In this document: piece by piece, positions 23,201-31,740 of the stretch
How positions within the stretch are numbered: position 1 is the first letter of the stretch
Layout: the number at the start of each line of letters is the position of its first letter
Assembly (NCBI GenBank): GCA_008931825.1
Contig: QXVZ01031352.1
Coordinates: 1 to 32,401, forward strand
DNA: 32,401 bases
Direction: 5' to 3'
From: Phallusia fumigata
Lineage: Eukaryota > Chordata > Ascidiacea > Phlebobranchia > Ascidiidae
Program-made: the position numbers and the translations under genes
Notes under the pieces: model-generated
Seen by the model: the letters and a program-made list of their open reading frames with translations, nothing else
What the model was told of the DNA's origin: nothing
Databases searched by the model: none

Positions 23201-26200
23201 ATGAGGCAATAAGTGCGTCTGATGAACGAGTAGTTAAAAAAGAACGCTGGAATGTTGTAGGACTTGCTGGTTCAGCTGGAATTGGCAAAACAACGTTTAG
23301 CAAACTTGTTTTAAAACGCTGGATGGAAACACACCCACAGTCGTTTGCATTTTACGTTTGTATCCGGGACATTGACTTTACTGAGAACTACAATGTGTTA
23401 CAATTGCTTCTTGTTTCCGCTGTTCACACCCATGTGTATCATGAAAAGGCAGACAACTGTTTGTTAGAAGTTATTGAAACTACGCCCGACACAATAATTG
23501 TGATTGATGGGCTCGATGAAGCTGGAGAATCGACTGATTTTGTTAAAACGCCTTGCGGCATGACACTGTTTGAAAGTAAGAGTGCCTATAATATACTGAT
23601 GAATCTTCTCAACTGCCGTCTACTTCCTCATGCAAAAAAGTTAGTGGCCTCCCGACCGAATACTTTGCAACACTTTCACCCAGATTGTAGACCTCCGTTT
23701 GTGGCGCAAGTTTTGGGTTTTAATAAAGAGTCGCAAATACTTTTCAGCAAAAGTCTTTGCAAGACTGAGATGCAGCAAAGACTAGTCCAAATAGAATTAG
23801 AAAAACAACCCAGCGTATCTACATTGTGTTTTATACCAATGTTTGCAGGAATGATTATTCAGTACATACGTGACAATGTTGAAGCAGACAGACAAAAAAT
23901 CATTTCCGTGACCGACATTTTCGTCAAAAACCTGGAGAACTGGCAAAGAAACCCACGATTCCAAACTGATTGTAAACATTTAATAAACTTGACTGAGTTG
24001 GCATTTGTTGGCGTTAAAAATCGCCAATTCATGTTTGACCGCAAGAAAATAGCTAAAATCCAAACAATTGAACCATTTATGTGCGTTCATACAAACAATG
24101 CTCAAAAACCGGGATTGATGATTTTGGACGGGGAAAAAGTCTACTTTTTTATACACACAGCTTGGCAAGAATTTTTGGCCGCACTTCATTTAATGGTGTA
24201 TGTCCCTTGCGAGGAGTTTGCTTCAACGCTGTCAACAATATTTCAAAAAAACCTTTGGTGGATTGTCATTCAGTTTTTGTTTGGATTTTGCAACACCCAA
24301 ATTCAAGCAACTTTAAAAATCATATTTTTTGAAGCTGTAGAAATAGAGGAAAAAGTGAAAATCCTGAGATCCCATTTTATGAAATCTTTACAAACTTTGA
24401 AGCATTTGCCAAATGATTTTCCTATAGCACCAGCGGATTGGTTTGACGTAAGGTCCATGTGGATTGGGAATGAATTCAGTTCCAGAAAAAGTGATTCAAA
24501 ACTTTTCAACATGTGCATTTGGGCACATGAGTCCGCAGATTTGGAGTTAATTAAAGGTGTTGCCAATTCTTTGCCAAGCCCCTTGTTGTTATCAAGGGAG
24601 ATTCAACCACACGAGGTTATGTGTTTCTGTCATATTTTATCCCACACTGACCAGAAACGGGTCTTAAATGTTGGAGACTGGTTGGAGTCTGCTACTTTTC
24701 CTGGACCAGGTCTACATACATTATTGCTCACCGTCCATCAATCCAAACATGAAGTAAACATCCTTTTAAACTTTATACGGGGTTTAGTGCCATACGGTCG
24801 GGAAATAAAAATATAAATACCTCTTTTCTTGTTTATAGGCAATACAAAAAATTAACTTCTTTTAGATTAAGTAACAATTATAACCGAACCAATTTTATCA
24901 TAAATAATGCTTGGTTTGTTATAAGAGTAAGCGTTACTTGAAAAATACCGGAAAGCAGCAATAACTCTGTTAAAAACACACCTGTACTTTTTATGCGCAA
25001 AATACAGAGAGCTGAACTAGTTATATTTGTGCAGATCAGAAAGTTACATGTTGACCAAGCTGATTTGTCCAATAATTTGGACATAATCTTAAAGATTCTT
25101 CCTGATATGACTGAGTTGGCGTTATGTGACTGTGATATGACAATTGCTTACGCCGAGAAACTGGCTGATGTGATAACACACCAAAAAATTCACGTGAGGG
25201 ATTCACTTCGTAGTGATATGTATAATTCAGACTAAAATGGTGATACATTAATATTTCTATGTTTGTGCCGTCAAAGCATGCTTCAGACAGTTTAAGTTTC
25301 GGTGTACAGTGCTAAAAACGCGCTTCGGCCTACTACTCCACAAACTGTATTTCGGTTACTTCGTAATTTTGTTTTACTCAAAACGGTATGACATAAATTA
25401 AATTTGTAATTTATTTTGGTTCCTTTTTTGCTGTGTCAATCTGCCTTGGTTTTATAACCCCGTATGTTTTTCAAATGTGTCAGGCATTTTTTTGTGTGCG
25501 AATTTTTGCAATAGGTCATTGTCTGCTTTATCCTCGACATTATGTTTTTTTTTGTAGTTGTCCTTTCTTGGCTTGTCCAACAATGACCTAAACGGGTTTT
25601 CCAAGCATTTATCCAAATGTTTCAACATGGTTGATATTCTAAGGATTCCCGGCTGCAACTTGCACCACAACGACTTTATTTTCGAACAGGAACAAACACG
25701 GAACACCAGGGTAAGTATAATTTTTTACAACATTGCCACTTCTAGGGATATTTTTAGTTGTACATTTTTTACGGTATTTTTTAGATGTGCTGGTTAAACA
25801 TCAGCAGAAATGTGATGTCAAAGAATGCTTTAGACAACTTGGCGCCAAGTGTTCACGCCGTGGACGGCATGGTCTTATATAAATGTTCGGTCGATGGTGG
25901 AAATCTTGAGACACTCTGCGAAGAAATCCACAAACGACAAAAACCGGTACTGTGACGGAAAAAAAATCTGGTTTTCGTATCGTTGTTTCAAAACTAGTTA
26001 CCAAAAGTAGGAATCAGGTCTGCGTTAGCTTGTTTTTAAAATTATACACTGTAAACAGCTTTGTCACAGCGCTCACAAGACAATGTGTTTTTTCCACAGT
26101 TTAAAGTTTTTAGCCTCGGTGGCAACAACATTGGTTTGACTGGGGTCAAAATGGTCTCAGCGTGTGTACACAACATCAGCCAACTATGGTTGCGGAATTG

Positions 26201-27517
26201 CAACATGAATCAAAATCAACTGAGAATCCTACTTACTGCCATTTCGAAACTAAACCACGCTGTAAGTTGTCGCACACACCAAAATTGCTTTCTATCTGAC
26301 CCTTTTTAGATAAAACAGCGACTCAGATATCTCGTAGGCATTTTTACTCTACGATGTGACAATTTTTAGTGCCCCATGACTACAAGAGGCATGACACCAA
26401 ATTATTTCCGTCATTCGAAGCATTTAAATTTATCAAGGCGTTGGCTAGAAAAACCAAGCTTGCAGTGGGATTCGAACCGATGACAGGAGCCTATACAGGG
26501 CTGGTGCCCTACCAACCAAGCTACGCAGATTCGGTGGTTAGCTTGCCGAAAGTCGAATCACAGATGGCGCTGCTGCACATGTCAACTTCTAGTAGAAATT
26601 TGCTTTTTCATTAGGACTAAATTTCGAAAAATTCTAGCAGTGAAATTGTGGTGACCGTCGCACATCCCCGACTAGCAGCATGTTTGTTAGATCAAACGCA
26701 TTTCGTTTGCTTCCAGGCATGTTTCTAGCTTAATAATATTTGCGTATGTATACCGTAACAAAGTTTAGCTTGTTGGAACGTCGTAAACAACACGATACTG
26801 TTTTTCATTACAGTTACTGTAATTAGTTCCATTACTTGGTTTCCTACTTTTTGTTTTATTTTTGAAGATGAAATGCTTGAGTATTAGTGGAAACGAAGTC
26901 GGTCCAGAGAACATTTCAATACTCGCAAAGTGTGTTCGCAACACACAGGCACTTGTGATTGACGAATGTGGCATGAACGCTGACGGGGTCGGAATTGTGT
27001 GCAATGATATCAGGGTTCGCCATGAGCCAGTAAGTGCACGTTCTCAGACAATTTATGTACACCCTGAAATTTAGTTAAGGTTGTATATGAACAACTGTTG
27101 AGTCGTATGTAATATCAAACTGGCAGAAGATGCTCTAATCCGGTCATTTTGGCTACGAAAGACGGATAACTAATGTACATGAAACACAATTTTGTTTTAT
27201 AGATGTTGAGTTTAAGCTTGGCCAACAACAACGTTGGTGATCAAGGGGCGAAGGCTTTGGCTGAAACTTTAAGCAAGGTTAAAGTTTACAACATAAACAA
27301 CTGTGGAATCACTTTTGTGGGAGAAGAGGTTCTCCGCAAAACCAACTTAAGATGGGTAAGTTGGCTGGATACGTTTGTAAAGTTGTCAAATTGAGTTTAG
27401 ACGTTTGTAGATTTTTCATGTACCTTACATTAGGTTAACAAAAAAAGTACTTTTTAGAATCGCGAAATTTTCGGCATCGGGCCTGTGGGCATATTCGGCA
27501 ACGAAACTGCCGTTTAG
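17190..27517 (+). CDS. NLR protein: NACHT ATPase with C-terminal leucine-rich repeats
   Basis: A cytosolic pattern-recognition-type receptor of the NACHT-LRR family. Exons: 17190-17256 (ATG), optional 18550-18588, 22681-22737, 23012-24753, 25035-25193, 25558-25710, 25785-25946, 26100-26261, 26868-27029, 27203-27355 and 27458-27517 (TAG). All have GT-AG borders and matching phases, giving about 958 residues (971 with the optional exon). The N-terminus is a short charged stretch (MEEKNFTSESVNTKVK...) with no recognisable DEATH, CARD or pyrin domain. Next come NACHT with Walker A GSAGIGKTT and Walker B VIDGLDEA, a winged-helix/HD region, and about 12 LRRs. Family knowledge says such proteins oligomerise on ligand sensing. 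Here the output domain is missing or unrecognised, so signalling would need an adaptor, or the protein acts as a regulator. The junction 24753/25035 is inferred. Confidence 0.8.
17442..17560 (+). mobile_element. hAT-like transposon end (partial)
   Basis: Begins CAGTGGTGCACAACCTTTTT and continues with GCCGGCCGCATT. This is the left-end layout of many hAT elements (CAG..., CAACCTTTTT, then a G+C-rich GGCCGC box). Downstream TGACGTCAC-like motifs may be subterminal repeats. No matching right end was found, so it is truncated and its right border is unknown. Confidence 0.5.
17784..17871. mobile_element. hAT-type MITE, 88 bp, with exact 8-bp target duplication
   Basis: The left end CAGAGATGGCA and the right end (reverse complement CAAGGATGGCA) are terminal inverted repeats with two mismatches. 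Internal CGGTACG/CGTACCG segments extend the fold. The element is flanked on both sides by CCTGTGCC (17776-17783 and 17872-17879). An 8-bp duplication is the hallmark of hAT-superfamily transposition. It carries no coding capacity and sits in the large NLR intron. Confidence 0.75.
18080..18285 (-). mobile_element. Possible hAT-like transposon fragment
   Basis: On the minus strand it begins CAGTGGCCAGGGCTGGATTA, followed by AACCATT...GCACGTGCTTAGGGCATCAAG. This layout is reminiscent of repeat families with a GGATTAACC end and a GCCTAGGGCATC box. No opposite end or target duplication is visible. A 69-codon open frame here is not considered coding. Confidence 0.3.
18550..18588 (+). CDS. Optional 39-nt mini-exon of the NLR gene
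   Basis: Bounded by TATTCCACAG and a GTAACT donor. It starts with two bases and ends with one base of split codons, exactly the phase needed to be included or skipped between 17256 and 22681. It encodes polar residues (RSTNEDKTSVKT), similar in character to the neighbouring N-terminal exons. A short open stretch with splice-like ends can occur by chance. Confidence 0.35.
19321..19539 (-). other. Unassigned minus-strand open reading segment (Cys-rich)
   Basis: An open segment of about 70 codons preceded by a good acceptor (GGTGCAG) and ending in TAG. It contains PCDICSPEDPGETYCYPKDC, a four-Cys cluster. It lies antisense in the NLR intron, just beyond the 3' end of the Gypsy-like element. I do not recognise a family and see no partner exon. 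It may be a lone exon of a degraded gene, or chance. Confidence 0.2.
19697..19821 (-). repeat. Terminal repeat copy A (3' LTR position), containing a spliced-leader sequence
   Basis: About 125 bp, similar along its whole length to copy B (22409-22529). Both end ..TTACA on the minus strand, and both contain TTGCAAT...TGTATGGTTTGC and GTTTATTTATACC (forward). Copy A follows directly after the integrase C-terminal remnant, where a 3' LTR belongs. It has a 5-nt insertion relative to copy B and an AATAAA after the leader. Confidence 0.75.
19723..19768 (-). ncRNA. Spliced-leader RNA-like sequence, copy A
   Basis: The minus strand reads ATTCTATTTGAATAAG (19768-19753), identical to the published 16-nt Ciona spliced leader, followed by a GT donor (GTATAAATAAAC...). 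Copy A has a short insertion in the downstream part compared with copy B, so it is more likely a pseudo-copy. The end is approximate. In trans-splicing the leader exon is donated to mRNA 5' ends in the nucleus. Confidence 0.6.
19768..19990 (-). pseudogene. Integrase C-terminal/linker remnant next to the 3' terminal repeat
   Basis: FDQLKPLYSRGEGPV resembles the VxFxxLKP(Y/C)xxR segment found after the integrase core in Gypsy elements. It is followed by an acidic, Pro-containing tail that runs into terminal repeat A. This directly links the pol region to the SL-containing repeat. Confidence 0.55.
20254..20496 (-). pseudogene. Integrase core remnant of the Gypsy-like element
   Basis: A short open segment whose second half (LGSQSNGRCERYIKDYKTTR, then VSADGRDWDIRLP) matches the end of retroviral-type integrase cores, near the catalytic Glu in the QSNG..ER motif. 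Upstream reading GVPEKIHSDRGT-like sequence is out of frame or altered. Most of the catalytic core between the zinc domain and this part is missing. Confidence 0.7.
20525..21292 (-). pseudogene. Gypsy-type RT C-terminus, RNase H and integrase zinc-region remnant
   Basis: It begins with the end of RT (FNVLKLRLTSAPLLAFP, then TLNCDAS). After a frameshift it continues through GAVLSQVQNG, GSRTLSKAEGRYSTTHKE, the YRTYWLGR stretch, RSDHATLQWI, ARWLETLGAYDLEVIDR and NADALSR. These are diagnostic RNase H (RT_RNaseH_2 type) and linker motifs. The Asp of CDAS, the Glu of HKE(L) and the Asp of SDH are retained, but the frameshift and the truncated upstream RT make it a pseudogene. The end is followed by a broken integrase. 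Confidence 0.85.
21390..21545 (-). pseudogene. Gag nucleocapsid zinc-knuckle remnant
   Basis: NTGHIRRNCPFKRKR corresponds to the second half of a CCHC zinc knuckle (C-x4-H-x4-C layout). The first two Cys are lost to an upstream stop and frame change. It lies between terminal repeat B and the RT remnant, as gag does in Gypsy elements. The link to gag is an inference from one short motif. Confidence 0.4.
22409..22529 (-). repeat. Terminal repeat copy B (5' LTR position), containing a spliced-leader sequence
   Basis: About 121 bp and directly repeated with copy A. The conserved stretch spans roughly 53 bp upstream of the leader, the leader itself, and about 50 bp downstream. A TGG-starting primer-binding-site-like stretch lies a few bases downstream on the minus strand. 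Confidence 0.75.
22430..22475 (-). ncRNA. Spliced-leader RNA-like sequence, copy B
   Basis: The leader ATTCTATTTGAATAAG is at 22475-22460, then a GT donor and 28 more nt ending TTTATGCTT. This totals 46 nt, which is, from memory, the reported length of the Ciona SL RNA. The upstream ~50 bp shared with copy A would sit where a snRNA-type proximal promoter element is expected. Whether it is transcribed is unknown. Confidence 0.65.
22681..22737 (+). CDS. Second/third coding exon of the NLR gene
   Basis: The acceptor TTTTATAG and donor CAAG|GTAGTA flank 57 nt encoding FGAKNQKHDWEHSTPEQQ. It joins in phase to 23012 through a Glu codon. The sequence is polar and low in hydrophobics, a linker rather than a folded effector domain. 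Confidence 0.65.
23012..24753 (+). CDS. NACHT exon of the NLR gene
   Basis: One large exon carries the whole nucleotide-binding module. Motifs in order are a pre-NACHT segment, VVGLAGSAGIGKTTFSKLVL (Walker A/P-loop, about residue 128 of the protein), a Walker B with DGLDEAGES (about residue 208) and sensor 1 in KLVASRPNTL. A helical region follows with FIPMFAGMIIQYI and FFIHTAWQEFLAALHLM, the latter typical of the NACHT winged-helix/HD2 part (FxHxxxQEFLAA). Reading on gives an in-frame stop at 24816. A good in-phase donor, GAA|GTAAAC at 24754, would instead join to the first LRR exon, which starts in the same phase. Both isoforms are possible: NACHT-only or NACHT-LRR. Confidence 0.9.
25035..27355 (+). 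CDS. Array of six phase-0 LRR exons of the NLR gene
   Basis: Exons are 25035-25193 (159 nt), 25558-25710 (153), 25785-25946 (162), 26100-26261 (162), 26868-27029 (162) and 27203-27355 (153). Every one starts and ends between codons. Each encodes two ribonuclease-inhibitor-like LRR units, such as MTELALCDCDMT, LSFLGLSNNDLNG, FSLGGNNIGLTGV, LSISGNEVGPENI and LSLSLANNNVGDQGAKALAE. Identical phases and near-identical lengths indicate exon duplication, and any exon could be skipped without a frameshift. In NLRs this solenoid is the sensing/autoinhibitory part. Confidence 0.9.
26456..26582 (-). repeat. tRNA-derived SINE-like element, copy 2
   Basis: On the minus strand it has TGTGATTCGACTTTCGGCAA, then a tRNA-like part with A box TAGCTTGGTTGG and a good B box GGTTCGAATCC. 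The downstream half matches copy 1 (10749-10876), including TATAGGCTCCTGTC. It is inserted antisense in the intron between LRR exons 26100-26261 and 26868-27029. Confidence 0.65.
27458..27517 (+). CDS. Last coding exon of the NLR gene
   Basis: The acceptor CTTTTTAG is followed by 19 codons in phase 0 (ending IFGNETAV) and TAG. The short tail has no recognised motif. It is placed by phase and by the position after the last LRR exon. Confidence 0.55.
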   Translation, partial: NREIFGIGPVGIFGNETAV

Positions 27518-27766
27518 CAACAAAGCAAAAAAAGTTGTGTTTAAGTGGGTCACGACATACTTCCGAAGCCGATGTTTGCGATTGCCAACATCGATTGTTC
27601 GTGTTTTATTTATACAAGTTAAACTGCTGCGTTCATCGACACATGTTACGGATTTTTTTGTTTATTCCATGTTTATTTTATTTTCCAATTTAACCAATAT
27701 TTCGAAACCAATTTAACCAAAATTAAGCAATTTGCACCGGCGCTACGTGTTAGATATAACAGTAAC

Positions 27767-27833
27767 ATCCCGGGATTTCAATGGAAATAAACCCGGTATC
27801 GTGATTGAAAAAAGTGCTTAAATCCCGGGATTT
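27767..27833. repeat. Two ATCCCGGGATTT repeats, transposon debris
   Basis: The self-complementary-centred ATCCCGGGATTT occurs at 27767-27778 and 27822-27833, with a related ACCCGG box between. The surrounding 27518-28222 stretch has no coding signal. Such clustered CCCGGGATTT boxes occur at the ends of some hAT-like repeats, but borders cannot be set. Confidence 0.4.
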
Positions 27834-28222
27834 TTCGGGGTCGTGACACTCAGGGATTAATGGTTGCGTCTTCTGTTTTTGGAATCGTTGCACAATAGAA
27901 CTGAATGTTCGACAGCCTTGCATTCATTCAACGAGTGAACCTGCCATCGGTTTTATTATTGTTTACCTACGTTGCCACCTGCCTTTTAGTGTCTGTATTT
28001 TTTTGCTGATTTTATATGCTCGTTGTGGTACTTGGCTTTTAAAATTGGAAATGTCAAAAGATTTGTAGATGCGTCATGCTTTGTAGCTGCGACGTTTATT
28101 TCATGTCACAATTACAATTGCTGCACAATTGACAGTCATTGACAGGCATCGGCAGGTGTTTTTCGATCCAAAGTCAGTAGTTGCAACGTGGCTCTTGCTC
28201 TTCGCCTCTTGTCAAGTGGGCA

Positions 28223-28295
28223 ATGTTTAGGGCAAGGCGTCTTGCCAGAGCGAAAAAGTTGTATTTAGATCAAATAGAACGACAAAGAAAACAAG
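28223..28295 (+). CDS. Possible first coding exon of an unidentified gene
   Basis: ATG followed by 24 codons with a strongly basic, helical composition (MFRARRLARAKKLYLDQIER...). It ends at a consensus donor CAAG|GTAAAG, and the upstream region is AT-rich. Partner exons were not found before the GC-rich element begins near 28.6 kb. They may be displaced by the insertion, lie outside the window, or not exist. Confidence 0.3.
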
Positions 28296-28599
28296 GTAAA
28301 GGATAATAACCTTGCAATAACCCAACTAAGCCAGAAAAAAACAAATGCGTTACAGTCCAACCTTTAGCAAATCGAAAAAGTATAAATCAGTAAATTAACT
28401 GTAACGTCACATCAGTTCCTTAAACAAATCGATAAGAGAACAGAATTAACTTTCTGGACTGAAAAGCGAAAAAATAACGAAGCAAAATAGAAAAAGGCGT
28501 GTGACAATTATTCAAGCGTAAATAATGCCATGGGTAAAAAACAAATGCAAACACGTAACATACATCAGTTTTCGCTAAGTGTACAGTTGTCATTATCTG

Positions 28600-29086
28600 G
28601 TGTAGTATTTGCTCATCCGGCGGCGCCACGCACCCGCTGTGGTTCGATTTTTTTGTGTGGTATATTAAGTGGTCGAATAATGGTTCGGTGTATCGTTGTT
28701 GAGAGAGAGCTTTTCTACTGTTGCCGGCGGCTCGGTTTTGTCTGGTCTTGCTGCGCCTTTTGCGATAGAGAGGCCGTGCGATCCCGTGCCTTTCGAATCG
28801 ACGCGGCTTTCGGTTTGGGCGAAAGACGTTTCTTTCACACGTCCCACAACAACTTTCATCATTTCGAAAATCCCAGGAAGCTGGCGTCACTGTTCCGACC
28901 ACCATGCTGCGCTTTTTCGAGTTTCGGGCAACCTTCGATTTTGAGGCATATTTTTCAAGCAGTGTTCTCCTGACGAACGCCCCCAAAGCCACCTGGTATG
29001 CTTAACATCTTCCCCTGAGCGCCTCGGTTTGCTCAAACGTTCCAGGCTTCCAGGAAGCACGGTGTTTCATCACCAATGGTGATGCG
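28600..29086. other. Left part of the GC-rich block, no assigned gene
   Basis: Base composition rises sharply at about 28.6 kb and stays high to the window end, matching the polymerase remnant. On the minus strand a 190-codon open frame (28992-28420) encodes a very basic product. On the plus strand several frames are partly open and may be the decayed N-terminal part of the polymerase. I could not assign either with confidence. Confidence 0.4.
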
Positions 29087-30067
29087 ATGAAACTTGTCGG
29101 TCGCATGCTGAAGCATCTCGTGGAAGTGCAGGAAGCGTCCCGGGCCATCATGCTGGATCGGTTTCGGGGTGTGTTGGCGGATCTTGACCGACGTCTTGAA
29201 GAATCGTGCAAGCGGGAGCCGTGCAAGGATGTGTCCAAGCATCCTCTGACATCCCTCAAGGCGCGTCTTGTAACACACCTTACCATACTATCTGTCATCA
29301 GTTTCAACGGCGGGAAGTACGATATAAATTTGATAAAGCGTTGGTTTTTACCGCAGCTTGCGCGAACCGACCGTATTACATTCGTAGTCAAGCGCAGCAA
29401 CAACTTTATGTGCATTCAAACGGACAAGTTCAAGTTTTTGGACATGAGAAATTACCTGGCGCCGAACCATTCGAACGCGTCCTTTCCTCGCGCCTTCGAC
29501 CGTGACGCTGAGAAGGGCTGGTTTCCATACGAGTATTTCACGGATCTATCAAAACTCGTTGAGACGTCTTGGCCACCAATTACAGCTTTTTATAGTACTC
29601 TTGCTAAAAAGGCTTTTTCTGCCGAAGACTACCAACGATGCCACGACGTCTGGAGGCGTGAGGGAATGACGGCCATGCGTGATTTTCTCCGCTGGTACAA
29701 CAATTTGGACGTTGTCCCCTTTCTACAGGCGATCGAAAAGCACTTTGCGTTTTTTCGAGATCGCGGGGTGGGCGCCTTCAAGGACGGTCTGTCTGTGCCC
29801 GGTCTCACCCTGAATCTGTTAATGAATTCAATTACCCCAGAAGTCCACATGTCGCTGTTCGTTCCTCGCCACAAGCACCTTTATCAGCTGATGCGGGATA
29901 ATATTGTCGGCGGACCGTCGGTATTATGGTATTTCACCGACACCACGAGGCCGAAAAGACGTAATACGCCCAGCGATGTACGGCAAAAATGCGAAGGTTT
30001 GCAAAGGCGTGCTAGGCTACGACAGCAATGCCTTGTACCTGGCTTGTCTCACCGCAGACCAGGTTAG
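29087..30067 (+). pseudogene. Exonuclease-domain open segment of the polymerase remnant
   Basis: The longest intact reading segment (326 codons) covers the N-terminal linker, the 3'-5' exonuclease domain and the lead-in to the palm domain. It ends after ADTTRPKR-like sequence, where a frame change loses the register; motif A continues in another frame from about 29.9 kb. The start ATG is the first in this segment; the true N-terminus probably lay upstream. Confidence 0.75.
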
Positions 30068-30918
30068 TTCGTATTTCACTGTACTGACACCTAAGGCTGA
30101 TTCCGACAAGTTTTCCGTGGACAAGTCGATGATGTACGGTTGATTGTCTGGTGAATGGTTAGACTGGCGAGCGAGCAGCGACGGGGTCAGGATCCAACAC
30201 ATGCGAAACAAAGGTGAAGTTAGGTTGGGGTTGCGGCGATTGCCTGTTGACGGTTTTGATGCAGCCAATTCCACGGTTGCTGGTTTCATCGCTGCAAAAG
30301 GGGCCGGGTGCAGGACCGCTTCAAGGACCTGGACGAGGCTTCAAAGATCCGCGAAAGCACCGCCGACAAAACCGCATATTTGCATGGGCTCGGCTATACC
30401 GTGATCGAGATTTGGGAGTGCCAGTGGGTGAGGGAAAAAATCTTCAACAGGGCGGTGGTGCGGTTTACGTCAGGCAAAGCCTCGTCTTCAGATCCCTCCC
30501 CCCAACAAAAAACCAGCAAAACGTGCTGTCGGCGATTCGATCCGGCATTTGTTCGGATTCGTCGAATGTGATATTTCGGTCCCACCAGAAAAATACGAAT
30601 ACTTCAAAGAAGTCTTGCCGATCTTCAAAAACGTTCACGTCTGGCGAGAAGACATCTCACACGCCGAGGAAAACAACATCGTGAAGTCGAAGCTGTCTGA
30701 TCGGTAGCATGAAGGGTGACAAGATTCTTCTGGCGACACTCCTTGTCAAGTGGTACCTTGACCACGGTCTCAAGGTTACCCGGATCTACCAGGTCATCTG
30801 CTACGAACCGTCGCCGTGTTTCAAAAGCCTCGGCGACAGTGTGACAGCGGCGCGTATTGGCAACAATAACCCCGAAAAAAAGCTTATCGGTGAAATGTTT
30901 AAGCTTTGTGGCGATTCT

Positions 30919-30995
30919 ATTAAGAATTCGGCGATGTGTGTGTGCGTGTGTGTTATTATTATCACAGCCCAACTTAATTACTCTTCGCCTTTCTA
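30919..30995 (+). repeat. 77-nt insertion with (TG)n microsatellite splitting polymerase motif B
   Basis: Coding similarity stops after GDS and resumes with GYGK at 30996. The intervening sequence has TGTGTGTGTGCGTGTGTGTT (30935-30954) and no canonical GT donor at the left border, though it ends in CTAG. It looks like an insertion or microsatellite growth rather than a spliceosomal intron. Confidence 0.5.
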
Positions 30996-31037
30996 GGTTA
31001 TGGTAAGCTGCTTACCGACAACTCCAAGCACCGAACA

Positions 31038-31517
31038 ATGAAATACCTGAACAAGAAGCAGGCCAAAGCGGCAGTTAACTTGGCTCACTTCGACAGGTTG
31101 GTCGAGGTCGGCGACGACCTTTTCGAAGTGCAGCTGCGTAAAACGCGCTTGATCCATCGCCTGCCGATACAAAGCGGTCTGTTGACGTACCAAATGGCGA
31201 AGTTAAGACTTTTGGAGTTCTATTATGACTGTCTCGATATATTCGTGGACCGTCGTGATTTTCAACTCTCTCAATGCGACACTAATTCCCTTTATATGGG
31301 GATATCCGGAACCAGGCTAAGCGACGTCGTTCGACCGAACCTACGCCGGGAATTTTACGAAACCTACCACACGTGGTTTCCGGCGGAGGCGTGCGACACG
31401 CACCGTGAAGACTTCATCGAGCAGTCACTGGCCGGCAAGACCTTTCAAGGCGGACAGTGCTGTCTGGAGAGAAAAAGGTTTGACCTGCGCACACCGGGCC
31501 TTTTTAAACTGGAATGA
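31038..31517 (+). pseudogene. Motif B-to-C open segment of the polymerase remnant
   Basis: A 159-codon reading segment covering the region after motif B, through the HFDRLVEVGDDLFEV and LLEFYYDCLDIFV blocks, to motif C (CDTNSLYM, with the two catalytic-site positions D and, unusually, N instead of the second D in the DTDS consensus). It ends at TGA just after FKLE, and the homologous sequence resumes downstream. Confidence 0.75.
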
Positions 31518-31740
31518 AGCGGAAAAGCAATCGTGGCGCAGACGTCGAAGACCTATTTCCGCCAAGGGTCGACCGACAAGCAGGCGAGCAAGGATCTGGG
31601 CAAGTCTCAAAACCCGTTCGAGCTTCAGCAGTACCTCGACGTGTTCGCGGCAGGGTCTGACCTACTTCTATCCCAAAGTTATGGCTGTCGGTGTCTCGAC
31701 CGAACCGTTGGATATCTCACACTCTTGGAGTCATCATTGA

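Larger units (their letters stand above)
29087..31740 (+). pseudogene. Protein-primed family B DNA polymerase (DNA_pol_B_2-like), degraded
   Basis: Exonuclease and polymerase motifs appear in order across several frames. They are the exonuclease motif FNGGKYDINLI (about 29.31 kb), FLDMRNYLAP, FPYEYFTDLSKL, a WYNNLDVVPF stretch, motif A GYDSNALYL (about 30.03 kb), EWLDW...RLPVDGF, FGFVECDISVP, KILLATLLVKWYL, a split motif B (YGK at about 31.0 kb), motif C CDTNSLYM (about 31.28 kb) and a C-terminal LTYFYPK (about 31.65 kb). This is the enzyme type that copies linear DNA with protein-bound ends in Polinton/adintovirus-like elements, linear plasmids and related animal repeats. In-frame stops at 30141, 30706 and 31515, at least four frame changes and a 77-nt insertion make it inactive. 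The element class cannot be fixed without its partner genes. Confidence 0.85.

Noticed and set aside
26369-26614. 81-codon plus-strand frame in the NLR intron
   Set aside because: It is a translation through the antisense SINE-like copy.
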